DNA from: Frateuria edaphi
Lineage (GTDB): Bacteria > Pseudomonadota > Gammaproteobacteria > Xanthomonadales > Rhodanobacteraceae
Assembly: GCF_021117405.1 (NCBI RefSeq)
Contig: NZ_CP088251.1
Location: 186,001-250,000 of the forward strand
Reading direction: 5' to 3'
Length of the DNA stretch: 64,000 nt
Part shown: one piece after another, positions 53,291-61,275 of the stretch
Numbering within the stretch: the stretch's first letter is position 1
Layout of the letters: every line of letters begins with the position of its first letter
Position numbers and translations under genes: made by a program
The notes under the pieces: model-generated
What the model saw: only the letters and a program-made list of their open reading frames with translations
What the model was told of the DNA's origin: nothing
Databases searched by the model: none

Positions 53291-54850
53291 ATGAAGCGCT
53301 TGCTTCCCCTCTCCCTGGCGTTCGCCCTGGCCTGCGTGGGGACGGCCACCGCCGCTTCGGCGCCGCCGGGCACGCGCGGCCAGGTGCTGGGCGATGGCGT
53401 GGGCTACGTGTCGGTGGTGCGCCTCGAACACCAACCCGATGCCGCCGCGAACGGCCACATGCTGATGGTGTTCGAGCGCGACGGCATGGCCGGCATCCCG
53501 CTGTACGAGAGCGATGACGGCGGCGCGCACTGGCGCTTCCTGTCGAACGTGACCGACCAGGCGCACGGCAAGGACCCACGCTGGCAACTGCGCTGGCAGC
53601 CGCACCTGTCCGAGCTGGCCAAGCCCAGCGCCGACCTGCCGGCCGGTACGTTGCTGCTCGGCGCCAACGCCACCGGCGACGATGCCACGGGGCGCCTGGT
53701 CGCCGAAGACCTGCAGATGTACGCCTCCACCGACGGTGGCCGCAGCTGGCGCTACCGCGGCTCGATCGTCAAAGGCGGCGGCAATCCCAGCGACAAGGAC
53801 AACCACGGCGTGTGGGAGCCCAACATCCACCGCCTCGATGACGGGCGCCTGGTCGCGTACTACTCCAGCGAGGATCACAAGGACGCCGGCTTCAACCAGC
53901 TGGTCGCGCACAAGGTCTCGACCGACGGCGGCCGTACCTGGGGCGAGGAGAAGGTGGACGTGGCCATTCCCGGCGGCGTCGAGCGTCCCGGCATGGCCGT
54001 TGTCGACCGCCTGCCGGACGGCCGCTACGTGATGACCTACGAGGACATCGACGGCCCGAACAACGGACAGGTCTACCTCAAGATCAGTGCCGGCGGCCTG
54101 GACTGGGGCGATCCCGCCGACCGCGGTACGCCGGTGCGCACCGCCGCCGGCGCGTGGCCGGCCGCCTCGCCGATCGTGCGCTGGCTGCCGTGGGGCAACA
54201 GCCCCGGCGTGATCGCGGTGGTGGCCGAGCGCGCCGGTGGCGACGGCGATCCGTCCGGCCGCAGCCTCTACTGGAACAACGACGGCGGCCGCGGACCCTG
54301 GTGGGAAGCCGAGGCGCCGGTCCAGAAACTCACCGGCAACATCCACGCGGGCTGGACGCAGGCGTTGCTCGCGATGCCGGGCGGGCGCCTATGGCATGCG
54401 ACCACCTCGTCCACGGCGGCCGAGCCGGAGGACGCACGCAAGAACATCGTGATGTACGCCGACGCACCAGCCCGCTTCGACCGCTACGAGGCCGAGGACG
54501 CGGTGCGCCGCTGGTCCGTGCGTATCGGCGACAGGACGGCGTCGAACGACGCCAAGGCGCGCATGGCTTCCGCGCCTGGTGGTCAGCTCACGTTCCCCGT
54601 GCATGTGCCGACCGGCGGCAACTATCGGGCCACGGTCCGCTGGCAGGACCTGGGCTTCACGCCGGCCGTACCGGTACTGCGTGTCAACGGCGCGGTGTGG
54701 AAGACCACCGACCACACGGACCGCGACGGCTGGCACGTGGCCACTGCCAGCGGCAGCCTGCGTGAGGGCGACAACACCGTGGTGCTCGAGGGCGCCCGGC
54801 GACCGGCCGACATTGATTACGTGCAGCTCGACCCGGCGTCCGGTCGATAG
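53291..54850 (+). CDS. Exported sialidase-fold glycoside hydrolase (GH93-like) with C-terminal carbohydrate-binding module
   Basis: A 519-residue exported protein (signal to about residue 22, TATAA). Asp-box repeats SDDGGAHW, STDGGRSW and STDGGRTW mark a six-bladed propeller at about 25-385. Residues about 395-515 (RYEAEDAVRRWSV, then FPVHVPTGGNYRATVRW) form a CBM6/35-like module. Sialidase-fold enzymes include GH93 exo-arabinanases; with a GH43 enzyme next door this is the favoured reading, but true sialidase cannot be excluded. GGAGG precedes ATG 53291. Confidence 0.78.
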   Translation: MKRLLPLSLAFALACVGTATAASAPPGTRGQVLGDGVGYVSVVRLEHQPDAAANGHMLMVFERDGMAGIPLYESDDGGAHWRFLSNVTDQAHGKDPRWQLRWQPHLSELAKPSADLPAGTLLLGANATGDDATGRLVAEDLQMYASTDGGRSWRYRGSIVKGGGNPSDKDNHGVWEPNIHRLDDGRLVAYYSSEDHKDAGFNQLVAHKVSTDGGRTWGEEKVDVAIPGGVERPGMAVVDRLPDGRYVMTYEDIDGPNNGQVYLKISAGGLDWGDPADRGTPVRTAAGAWPAASPIVRWLPWGNSPGVIAVVAERAGGDGDPSGRSLYWNNDGGRGPWWEAEAPVQKLTGNIHAGWTQALLAMPGGRLWHATTSSTAAEPEDARKNIVMYADAPARFDRYEAEDAVRRWSVRIGDRTASNDAKARMASAPGGQLTFPVHVPTGGNYRATVRWQDLGFTPAVPVLRVNGAVWKTTDHTDRDGWHVATASGSLREGDNTVVLEGARRPADIDYVQLDPASGR

Positions 54851-54889
54851 CTGGCGATAGCGCGCACGCAACGCCATCGGGAACTTTCC

Positions 54890-55888
54890 ATGCCTTTGAT
54901 TCGCTCGATGCTCACCGGCCTGGTGCTGCTGCTCGCAGCCGGCATGGCACAGGCGGCCGGCAACCAAAACTATGCCAAGCCGCTCCTTCCGTCGGGGCCG
55001 GATCCGTGGGTAGTCCAGCGCGACGGCGTCTACTACTACACCGCAACCTCCGGCAACCGCATCGAACTGCGCAAGACCGGCGACCTGCGTCAATTGGCGC
55101 ACGCCCGGCCCGTGGTCGTGTGGCGGCCGCCGGCGCAAGGGCCGGGCTCGACCGCCGTCTGGGCACCCGAGCTGCACTTTGTCGAGGGCAAGTGGTACCT
55201 CTACTTCACCGCCGCCGAGGCCGGCCACAACGACGACGACCACCGCCACGTGTTCGTGCTGGAGAACGCCTCGCCCGATCCGACCCGTGGACGCTGGATC
55301 GCGCGGGGCATGCTCAAGACCGCCCACACCGGCATCGACGGCACGGTGTTCAAGCACGGCGGGCGCTGGTACTTCGTCTACTCGGCGTACGTCGGCGACC
55401 ACAGCGACCTGGTGATCGCGCCGATGGTCAACCCGTGGACGCTCGGCTCGCCGCAGGTGGACATCGCCGCACCCACCTACGCGTGGGAGAAGCAGGGCGG
55501 GCGCAAGATCCTCGAAGGGCCGGAGTTCCTTCCGGGACCGGACGGCAAGGTGTTCCTGAGCTACTCGGCAAGCGCCTGCTGGTCGGACGACTACGCGCTG
55601 GGCCTGCTGCAGGCGGACGGCGACGCCGATCTGCTGGATCCGGCCGCCTGGCGCAAGTCTCCGCGGCCGGTGTTCGCCAGTTCGCCGGCGCACGGCATCT
55701 ATGCGCCGGGGCACAACGGCTTCTTCAAGGACACGCAAGGCCGCGACTGGATCATCTACCACGCCAACGGCGGTCCGGACTGGAAGTGCACCGCGCGCCG
55801 CGCGCCACGCATCCAGCCGATCGGCTGGACGACTGATGGTCGGCCGAACTTCGGCGAGCCCGGCGCACCACCACTCAAGAAGCCGTAG
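54890..55888 (+). CDS. Exported GH43-family arabinan/arabinoside hydrolase
   Basis: A 332-residue exported five-bladed propeller enzyme (signal 1-22). Catalytic residues of GH43 are apparent: base Asp38 in SGPDPWVV, pKa-modulating Asp in HTGIDGTVF, acid Glu212 in ILEGPEFLPG. The closest subgroup looks like exo-alpha-1,5-L-arabinofuranosidases. It follows the GH93-like gene by 39 bp and completes the carbohydrate cluster. The ribosome site before ATG 54890 is weak (CGGGAAC). Substrate is inferred from family and context. Confidence 0.85.
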   Translation: MPLIRSMLTGLVLLLAAGMAQAAGNQNYAKPLLPSGPDPWVVQRDGVYYYTATSGNRIELRKTGDLRQLAHARPVVVWRPPAQGPGSTAVWAPELHFVEGKWYLYFTAAEAGHNDDDHRHVFVLENASPDPTRGRWIARGMLKTAHTGIDGTVFKHGGRWYFVYSAYVGDHSDLVIAPMVNPWTLGSPQVDIAAPTYAWEKQGGRKILEGPEFLPGPDGKVFLSYSASACWSDDYALGLLQADGDADLLDPAAWRKSPRPVFASSPAHGIYAPGHNGFFKDTQGRDWIIYHANGGPDWKCTARRAPRIQPIGWTTDGRPNFGEPGAPPLKKP

Positions 55889-55899
55889 GCGGAAGCCGT

Positions 55900-56307
55900 T
55901 TACGCCAGGCTGGTGGCGATGCCGAACACCACCGCGGTGATTGCCGCCATCGCCATGCAGGCGCTGGTGGGACGGATGCGACGTGCATCCACGCGCGGGG
56001 TGAGACGCCACAGCAACAAAGCGCCGACAAGCATGTCGACGACCAGTGCCAGACGCAGCGGCAGCGAGGCGAGCAAGGGCCCGTACGGCGGCCTCACGTT
56101 GCCTTCGTGCGCCGCCACCAGCCCGACCAGCAACAGGCCGAGCAGGCTCCACAACAGGCAGGCGAAATACACGCGGTTGAACACTACGTTGGTGCGCTCG
56201 CTCCAGCGCAGCACCGGCCAGGCGATCAGGCTGGCGAACAGGGCGACGATCGAGCCGTACAGCACCCACCAGAGCAGGGTGCTGAGCAGGGTAAGCAGGG
56301 TTTGCAT
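55900..56307 (-). CDS. Four-helix hypothetical membrane protein
   Basis: A 135-residue protein with four predicted transmembrane helices, opening TLLTLLSTLLWWVLYGSIVA and ending AAITAVVFGIATSLA. I do not recognise a family. Its ATG (56305-56307) lies directly against the stop codon of the Mpo1-like gene (56308-56310), so translation is probably coupled. It is convergent with the GH43 gene (11 bp between stops). Confidence 0.6.
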   Translation of the reverse strand: MQTLLTLLSTLLWWVLYGSIVALFASLIAWPVLRWSERTNVVFNRVYFACLLWSLLGLLLVGLVAAHEGNVRPPYGPLLASLPLRLALVVDMLVGALLLWRLTPRVDARRIRPTSACMAMAAITAVVFGIATSLA

Positions 56308-56778
56308 CTAGTCGTGGGCCTTGAAGCCGAGCCGGCGCAGGAACTTTTCCATCAGCCAGGCGGGACCGACCAGCAGGTAGGAGAGGTCGGTGAGGAAACT
56401 GGGTCGATGGCCCTCGAACTTGTGGCCGACGAACTGGCCGATCCAGGCCACCACGAACACGGCGATGGCGACCCAGCGCAGGCGCACCGGCCCGAGCAGA
56501 TCGAACAACCACGAGGTGATGAGCGCGAGCACGACGAAGGCGACCAGCAGTGCGCCGCCGAGCCGGTGCGAGTGCTTCCAGTACCACGCGAACGCCAGCA
56601 CCATCGCGAATACCGCCCACGCACCGGGCTTGAGGAAGGCACTGGGCACCGGCACGGTCCACAGCAGCGCGACCACGGTCCACACGATCGGCGGCACGCA
56701 GATCCAGTGGATCACCTGGTTGACCGGGTTGCGGTGGTCGGCGCTGTAGCCGTCGAGCCAGCTCTGCATGCTGCGCAT
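56308..56778 (-). CDS. Mpo1/DUF962 family membrane protein
   Basis: A 156-residue protein of the Mpo1-like group (yeast YGL010w), whose yeast member is an Fe(II)-dependent dioxygenase of 2-hydroxy fatty acids in sphingolipid breakdown. It has four hydrophobic helices and the conserved histidines of HRNPVNQVIHWICVPP, the SHR pair, and the C-terminal GHKFEGHRPSFLTDLSYLL. ATG 56776-56778 is used; an internal Met three codons later is possible. It is followed without gap by the small membrane gene. Confidence 0.82.
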   Translation of the reverse strand: MRSMQSWLDGYSADHRNPVNQVIHWICVPPIVWTVVALLWTVPVPSAFLKPGAWAVFAMVLAFAWYWKHSHRLGGALLVAFVVLALITSWLFDLLGPVRLRWVAIAVFVVAWIGQFVGHKFEGHRPSFLTDLSYLLVGPAWLMEKFLRRLGFKAHD

Positions 56779-56790
56779 GGCGTTGCTCCG

Positions 56791-57687
56791 TCAGCCGAGG
56801 CGGATGCCGGCAAGGCGCTCGAGTGCCTCGGCATACTTCGCGCGGGTGCGCTCGATGACCTCGGCGGGCACGTTCGGTCCGGGCGCCTTCTTGTTCCAGT
56901 CCAGCGTTTCCAGGTAGTCGCGCACGAACTGCTTGTCGTAGCTGGGCGGGCTGATCCCGGTGCGGTATTCGTCGGCCGGCCAGAAGCGCGAGGAGTCGGG
57001 CGTGAGCATCTCGTCCATCACGTACAGCCGGCCGTCGGCGTCGGTGCCGAACTCGAACTTGGTGTCGGCGATGATGATGCCGCGCTCGGCCGCATAGGCG
57101 GCAGCCCAGCGATAGATCGCCAGCGTCGCCTCGCGCACCTTGTCGGCCAGTTCGCGGCCCACGGCATCGACCACCGTGTCGAAGCTCACGTTCTCGTCGT
57201 GGTCGCCCACCGCGGCCTTGGTCGAGGGCGTGAAGATCGGCTCGGGCAACTGCTGCGCCTGCTTCAGGCCCGGCGGCAGCGCGATGCCGCAGATCCCGCC
57301 GGTGGCCTGGTAGTCCTTCCAGCCCGAGCCGATGATGTAGCCACGCGCGATCGCCTCGACCGGCACGGGTTTCAGGCGCCGCGTCACCACCGCGCGGCCG
57401 GCGTAGAGCGCGAGGTCCGTGCCCTCGGGCAGCACGTCGGCCAGCGGCACGTCGAGCAGGTGGTTGGGGATGATGTGCGCGGTCTTGCCGAACCAGAAGT
57501 TGGAGATCTGCGTGAGCATCTCGCCCTTGCCCGGGATCGGATCGGGCAGCACCACGTCGAAGGCGGACAAGCGGTCGGTGGCGACGATCAGCAGCCGGTC
57601 GTCGGACAGCGCATAGACGTCGCGAACCTTGCCGCGGTGGATCAGGTCCAGGCCGGGCAGGTTCGATTGCAGCAGGGTGGTGGGCAC
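56791..57687 (-). CDS. purC: Phosphoribosylaminoimidazole-succinocarboxamide (SAICAR) synthase
   Basis: A 298-residue purine-pathway enzyme joining aspartate to CAIR with ATP. The longer SAICAR synthase type is evident: [55 protein letters not shown] and [11 protein letters not shown] 57685-57687 is chosen because homologues begin [11 protein letters not shown]; an in-frame ATG at 57741 would add 18 residues. A TAGAAT -10 box lies at 57722-57727 (minus), 35 bp before the GTG. It lies 12 bp upstream of the Mpo1-like gene on the same strand. Confidence 0.95.
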   Translation of the reverse strand: MPTTLLQSNLPGLDLIHRGKVRDVYALSDDRLLIVATDRLSAFDVVLPDPIPGKGEMLTQISNFWFGKTAHIIPNHLLDVPLADVLPEGTDLALYAGRAVVTRRLKPVPVEAIARGYIIGSGWKDYQATGGICGIALPPGLKQAQQLPEPIFTPSTKAAVGDHDENVSFDTVVDAVGRELADKVREATLAIYRWAAAYAAERGIIIADTKFEFGTDADGRLYVMDEMLTPDSSRFWPADEYRTGISPPSYDKQFVRDYLETLDWNKKAPGPNVPAEVIERTRAKYAEALERLAGIRLG

Positions 57688-57721
57688 GGGGCGATCCGCC
57701 GTCGAGAGGGGGAAGCGGCCT

Positions 57722-57727
57722 ATTCTA
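57722..57727 (-). promoter_or_regulatory. -10 element of purC
   Basis: TAGAAT on the minus strand within GCTAGAAT. It is 35 bp upstream of the purC GTG. No good -35 box is visible at normal spacing. Confidence 0.4.
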
Positions 57728-57781
57728 GCGAGTCGTCGCAACGCGGGCCTCGGCTGCGCAGGGCTGGCGGCGCAGCGCTGC

Positions 57782-57787
57782 TAGAAT
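57782..57787 (+). promoter_or_regulatory. -10 element of the cytochrome c-djlA unit
   Basis: TAGAAT within GCTAGAATCGGG, the mirror arrangement of the purC box 54 bp away. The ATG follows 39 bp later. No clear -35 box. Confidence 0.4.
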
Positions 57788-57826
57788 CGGGCCTTCCGGG
57801 AATCCATCTCGCCCCACCCCTTGCCG

Positions 57827-58138
57827 ATGCGACTCGTCCTGTTCGCGGCGCTCATGGCCGCCGCCCTGCCAGCCTTTGCCGCCGGTCCCGCCCGTCCGGC
57901 CCGCCTGGGCCTGTGCGCCGCCTGCCACGGCGAGACCGGCATCGCCCAGATGTCCGGCGCGCCCAACCTGGCGGGGCAGCGGCTGGATTACCTGCGCAGC
58001 GCGCTGGCGCAGTACCGCGACGGCCGTCGCGACGTGGCGGTGATGCGCGCGGCGATCGGTCCGGTCAGCGACGCCGAGCTGGATGCCCTGGCGCGCTGGT
58101 ACAGCGCACAGGCGCCGGCGGCGCAGGTGCAGCCATGA
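57827..58138 (+). CDS. Small periplasmic class I cytochrome c
   Basis: A 103-residue exported monohaem cytochrome (signal 1-19, AFAAG). The haem site is CAACH (Cys30, Cys33, His34) and the axial Met is likely in AVMRAAIGPVSDAELDALA. It resembles small electron carriers such as those feeding cbb3 oxidases (CccA/c4-half type). ATG 57827 is taken as start; a TTG two codons upstream is in frame. Its stop overlaps the next ATG as ATGA (58135-58138). Confidence 0.88.
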   Translation: MRLVLFAALMAAALPAFAAGPARPARLGLCAACHGETGIAQMSGAPNLAGQRLDYLRSALAQYRDGRRDVAVMRAAIGPVSDAELDALARWYSAQAPAAQVQP

Positions 58139-58938
58139 ATTTCTCTTCCACGCTGATCCTGGCGTTCGTCGGCCTGATCCTCGGCCACGGCCTGCCAGGC
58201 GCCATCGTCGGTGCGGTGATCGGCTTCGTCATCGACAGCCTGCGCCAGAGCCAGCGGTACCGCGCGGCGCCGCAGATGGACGGCTTGTACGGCCCGCTGT
58301 TTGCGCTGCTCGGGGCGGTCGCCAAGTCGGACGGGCGCGTGTCGGAGGCCGAGATCGCGGTGGCCGAGCGGATGATGACCCGCATGGGGCTGATCGACGA
58401 GCAGCGCCGGCAGGCCATCGCGAGTTTCAACCGCGGCAAGCAGCCGGAGTTCGACGTCACCCCGGCGATCGACGGCCTGCGCCAGTGGGTCGGCATGCGT
58501 CGCGACCACGCCTTTCCGGTGCTCGACGTGGTGATCGAGACGGTGCTGGCCGAAGGCAACCCGCCGCCGGAAAAGATGGCGATCCTGCGCCAGCTCGCCT
58601 TCGCCCTGCGCATCAGCGACATGGAGCTGATGGCCTTGATGGCGATGAAGGGCTACGCCTGGAACGCCGCCGCGGGCGACCGCCGGCGCGGGCCGGGCGG
58701 TGGCGGCTACGTCCCGCCGCATCGCAATACCCACGGCCCGGACCCTTATACCGTGCTCGGCATTACTCGCGCGGCCGACGAGCGCGCCGTCAAGCGCGCC
58801 TACCGCAAGCTGATTTCCGAACATCACCCCGACCGCCTGGGCGATCTGCCCGAGGACATGCGCAAGCGCGCCGAGGCGCGTGCGAGCGAGATCAACGCCG
58901 CGTACGAGCGGATCAAGGCCGAGAAGGGTTTCAAATAA
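58135..58938 (+). CDS. djlA: DjlA-like membrane-anchored DnaJ co-chaperone
   Basis: A 267-residue protein with one N-terminal transmembrane helix (about 5-33), a TerB-like helical domain (50-165, [20 protein letters not shown]) and a C-terminal J-domain (about 200-265, [23 protein letters not shown] motif in EHHPDR). This matches the layout of E. coli DjlA, which activates DnaK and the Rcs stress system. Its ATG overlaps the stop of the cytochrome c gene, an unusual partner. A palindromic repeat follows 6 bp after the stop. Confidence 0.88.
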   Translation: MNFSSTLILAFVGLILGHGLPGAIVGAVIGFVIDSLRQSQRYRAAPQMDGLYGPLFALLGAVAKSDGRVSEAEIAVAERMMTRMGLIDEQRRQAIASFNRGKQPEFDVTPAIDGLRQWVGMRRDHAFPVLDVVIETVLAEGNPPPEKMAILRQLAFALRISDMELMALMAMKGYAWNAAAGDRRRGPGGGGYVPPHRNTHGPDPYTVLGITRAADERAVKRAYRKLISEHHPDRLGDLPEDMRKRAEARASEINAAYERIKAEKGFK

Positions 58939-58944
58939 TCGATG

Positions 58945-59030
58945 TGTAGGAGCGCACGCTGTGCGCGAACATCCTACGAAGCGGCAATGCGGCACGTTCC
59001 GGTCGCGCACGGCGTGCGCTCCTGCAGGAA
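58945..59030. repeat. Complete GTAGGAGCGCAC-family repeat between djlA and rpe
   Basis: Left arm GTAGGAGCGCACGCTGTGCG and right arm GTCGCGCACGGCGTGCGC with TCCTGCAGGAA. It has the same overall form as the element at 36868-36956. Its right end abuts rpe, and its terminal TGCAGGAAAGG doubles as the rpe ribosome site, 6 bases before the ATG. Confidence 0.8.
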
Positions 59031-59038
59031 AGGCACAC

Positions 59039-59707
59039 ATGAGCAAACAGACTCCCATCATCGCCCCCTCCATCCTCTCTGCCGACTTCGCCCGCCTGGG
59101 CGAAGACACCGCCAAGGTGCTTGCCGCCGGTGGCGACTGGGTGCACTTCGACGTGATGGACAACCACTACGTGCCCAACCTGACCATGGGCCCGATGGTG
59201 CTCAAGGCGTTGCGCGACTACGGCGTCAGCGCACCGATCGACGTGCACCTGATGGTCAAGCCGGTCGACCGGATCGCGCCGGACTTCGCCAAGGCCGGCG
59301 CCAGCCTGATCAGCTTCCACCCGGAGGCCAGCGAGCACGTCGACCGCACCCTGGGCGTGATCCGTGACGCCGGCTGCCAGGCCGGCCTGGTATTCAATCC
59401 CGCCACGCCGCTCAACTGGCTCGACCACGTGCTCGACAAGCTGGATTTGGTGCTGATCATGTCGGTCAACCCCGGCTTCGGCGGCCAGAAGTTCATCCCC
59501 GAGGCGCTTGCCAAGCTGCGCGAGGTGCGCCGGCGCATCGACGAGAGCGGCCGCCCCATCCGGCTGGAGATCGACGGCGGTGTCAGCGCCGCCAATATCG
59601 GGGAAATCGCGCAGGCGGGAGCGGACACGTTCGTGGCGGGCTCGGCCATTTTCGGCGCGCCGGACTACGCGCAGGTCATCGCCGCGATGCGCCAGGCGAT
59701 CGGCTGA
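59039..59707 (+). CDS. rpe: Ribulose-phosphate 3-epimerase
   Basis: A 222-residue TIM-barrel enzyme of the pentose phosphate pathway, interconverting ribulose-5-P and xylulose-5-P. All family blocks are present: [55 protein letters not shown] and [12 protein letters not shown] with the catalytic Asp pair. The ribosome site appears to come from the repeat immediately upstream. It is followed by a hairpin at 59720-59745. Confidence 0.97.
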   Translation: MSKQTPIIAPSILSADFARLGEDTAKVLAAGGDWVHFDVMDNHYVPNLTMGPMVLKALRDYGVSAPIDVHLMVKPVDRIAPDFAKAGASLISFHPEASEHVDRTLGVIRDAGCQAGLVFNPATPLNWLDHVLDKLDLVLIMSVNPGFGGQKFIPEALAKLREVRRRIDESGRPIRLEIDGGVSAANIGEIAQAGADTFVAGSAIFGAPDYAQVIAAMRQAIG

Positions 59708-59719
59708 GCCCAAAGAAAA

Positions 59720-59745
59720 ATCCCGGTGCATGCCTGCACCGGGAT
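59720..59745. other. Hairpin after rpe
   Basis: An 11-bp perfect stem (ATCCCGGTGCA with TGCACCGGGAT) and 4-base loop TGCC. On the plus strand no U-tract follows; on the minus strand the 3' side reads TTTTTCTTT. It may work as a plus-strand mRNA end or block antisense reading. Confidence 0.6.
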
Positions 59746-59982
59746 AAAAGCGTCGTCGGAAAGGGACGCGTTGAGGAGTCCACCAGAGCGGGCGCCTGGA
59801 CGCCACCGCCGGACGGCGGCGGCGTATCCACGGCAATGGACGACGCCCGCCACTACAGCAAGACCGGCCCGTCGACGGTTGGTTCCGCGCCCGAAGCAAA
59901 TATTTTCGATCCGCGCGCCTTGGGGCCGGGCGCACATTTCGTTCACACTGGGCTGGGGAGGGTGCAGCCGCAGGAGACACGG

Positions 59983-60792
59983 ATGATGTCGGGACGGAAC
60001 GTGATTGCTTTCCTGGTGCTTGGACTGGCCGCCCTGGCCGCGCACGCCGATGGCGTAACGGACCCGCCCGCGAGGGCGGGCGACACGCCGCCGATCACCC
60101 TGGCCGAGCTCGGCAAACTCGGTTGCGCGCCTGGGCTGGAACGCTTCCTGCCCGGTATCTATTACTACTGCGTGGGCGCCCGCGAACTGGCCAACCATCG
60201 CGATGGCCGCGGTGTGGACATGCTGAAGCTGGCGGCCGCCTGGGGCAGCAAGCCGGCGCAGTTCACGCTCGGCGTGGGCTATTTCAACGGCGACATCGTC
60301 GCCCGGGACCGGGCGCGCGGGCTGGCCTGGCTCGGGCTGGCCGCCGAGCGCCGCGATCCCAGCTACCAGGCAGTGCTGCGCTCGGCGTGGCAGCAAGCCA
60401 CGCCGGGTGAACAGGCACGGGCCAACGTGTTGTGGAATGCCATGTTGCCCACGTACGGCGACGCCCGCGCCGCCAGGCGCGCCGAGCGGCGCTACCGGCA
60501 CGAGCGCGACCAGCTGCTTGGGGGCGTCACGCTCGGCCGGCGCGTCTGCATCGCCGGCCTCACCCAGCGCGACATGGTGGCGATACCGCCGCCTATGCGC
60601 TCGAGCACCCCGGCACTTCACGGAGGCGACGGACTGTCGGATTTCCAGTTGTCGGTCGGCTGCCCCGGCGGCGCCCCCGCCAGCTTCGTCCTCCAGCGTC
60701 TCGACGGTTTTGCGGGAAGCTTGTTCGACGGCTTGGAGGGGCACGTCACCGTCGGGCCGCTTTCGCCGGTCCGGGACCAAGCCAGGCCCTAG
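59983..60792 (+). CDS. Exported Sel1-repeat-like protein
   Basis: A 269-residue exported protein (signal 1-25, AAHAD). A helical repeat of the Sel1/TPR type is visible at about 75-125 (GVDMLKLAAAWGSKPAQFTL and RARGLAWLGLAAERRDPSYQ). The remainder, with an Arg-rich RAARRAERRYRHERDQLLGG segment and a C-terminal DGFAGSLFDGLEGHVTVG, has no recognised name. Two ATGs in tandem (59983, 59986) follow AGGAGACACGG. Downstream is a terminator in the opposite direction. Function unknown. Confidence 0.7.
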   Translation: MMSGRNVIAFLVLGLAALAAHADGVTDPPARAGDTPPITLAELGKLGCAPGLERFLPGIYYYCVGARELANHRDGRGVDMLKLAAAWGSKPAQFTLGVGYFNGDIVARDRARGLAWLGLAAERRDPSYQAVLRSAWQQATPGEQARANVLWNAMLPTYGDARAARRAERRYRHERDQLLGGVTLGRRVCIAGLTQRDMVAIPPPMRSSTPALHGGDGLSDFQLSVGCPGGAPASFVLQRLDGFAGSLFDGLEGHVTVGPLSPVRDQARP

Positions 60793-60795
60793 CCC

Positions 60796-60820
60796 AAAAA
60801 AAACCCCTCGCGAGGAGGGG
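60796..60820 (-). terminator. Intrinsic terminator of the two-gene small-protein operon
   Basis: Read on the minus strand: stem CCCCTC with GAGGGG around a short CTCGC loop, followed by eight Ts. It begins 41 bp after the stop of the 37-residue gene. Confidence 0.85.
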
Positions 60821-60860
60821 GAAGGAACGGTTGGCTAACGGAGGGTGTTGCGCTGCCGTG

Positions 60861-60974
60861 TCAGAGCGGCTGCCATTCGGGATCCGGCTGCCTGTCCGCA
60901 CCCGCCGCGCCTCCCTGTGCGACGGGTGCTTCCACGCCTTCCACGGCAAACGGGTCGACATATTCGGCGTTCAT
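60861..60974 (-). CDS. 37-residue hypothetical protein, second gene of a small-protein operon
   Basis: Translated directly from the sequence: it begins MNAEYVDPFAVEGVEAPVAQ, has a Gly/Ala stretch, and ends DPEWQPL. It is acidic, without Cys or membrane segment. Its ATG (60972-60974) has a strong AGAGGAGA 6 bases upstream. It lies 13 bp after the 38-residue gene and is closed by a U8 terminator, so transcription as a pair is likely. No family was recognised. Confidence 0.65.
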   Translation of the reverse strand: MNAEYVDPFAVEGVEAPVAQGGAAGADRQPDPEWQPL

Positions 60975-60987
60975 GAGCTGATCTCCT

Positions 60988-61104
60988 CTAGTGGATACCC
61001 ATCACCAGCCCCAGCAGCAGGGCGCCCAGGGCCAGCGCTACGCGCAGTGGCTCGAACTGGCGAAGTTCAGCGTTGGGGTCGGGCCTGGCGGTGATATTGC
61101 TCAT
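60988..61104 (-). CDS. 38-residue single-pass membrane protein, first gene of a small-protein operon
   Basis: The product has a charged N-terminus (MSNITARPDPNAELRQFEPL) and one hydrophobic C-terminal helix (VALALGALLLGLVMGI) ending in His. A GGAGAG lies 7 bases before ATG 61102-61104. Its stop precedes the ribosome site of the 37-residue gene. It is divergent from the response regulator gene at 61276, with 171 bp between. It is too short for ordinary gene finders, but ribosome sites, spacing and terminator support it. Confidence 0.65.
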   Translation of the reverse strand: MSNITARPDPNAELRQFEPLRVALALGALLLGLVMGIH

Positions 61105-61275
61105 GCATCTCTCCGGTGACGGCTCCATGGAACCGCCCGCCCGGGCGCGCGCGGCGGCGGCGCGCGGGCGAAGCGCGGGCCGGATCGGGCAAAACGCGGG
61201 CAGACGCACTGTGTGCCTTGCGCCGTGGCGATGCGCATAGCACGCTGCGCGCCACCACAGGGAGACTTCATTGCC

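Noticed and set aside
50071-53373. 1100-codon open frame antisense to the TonB receptor
   Set aside because: Val/Ala/Arg/Gly/His-rich translation with no domain; an effect of high GC third positions in the receptor gene.
54389-56683. 764-codon minus-strand frame across the GH93-like and GH43 genes
   Set aside because: Overlaps two clear hydrolases with catalytic motifs; the translation is low-complexity Arg/Ala/Val.
56107-58134. Long plus-strand N-terminal extension in frame with the djlA gene
   Set aside because: The extension is antisense to the Mpo1-like and purC genes; the DjlA family start at 58135, with ATGA overlap, explains the real gene.
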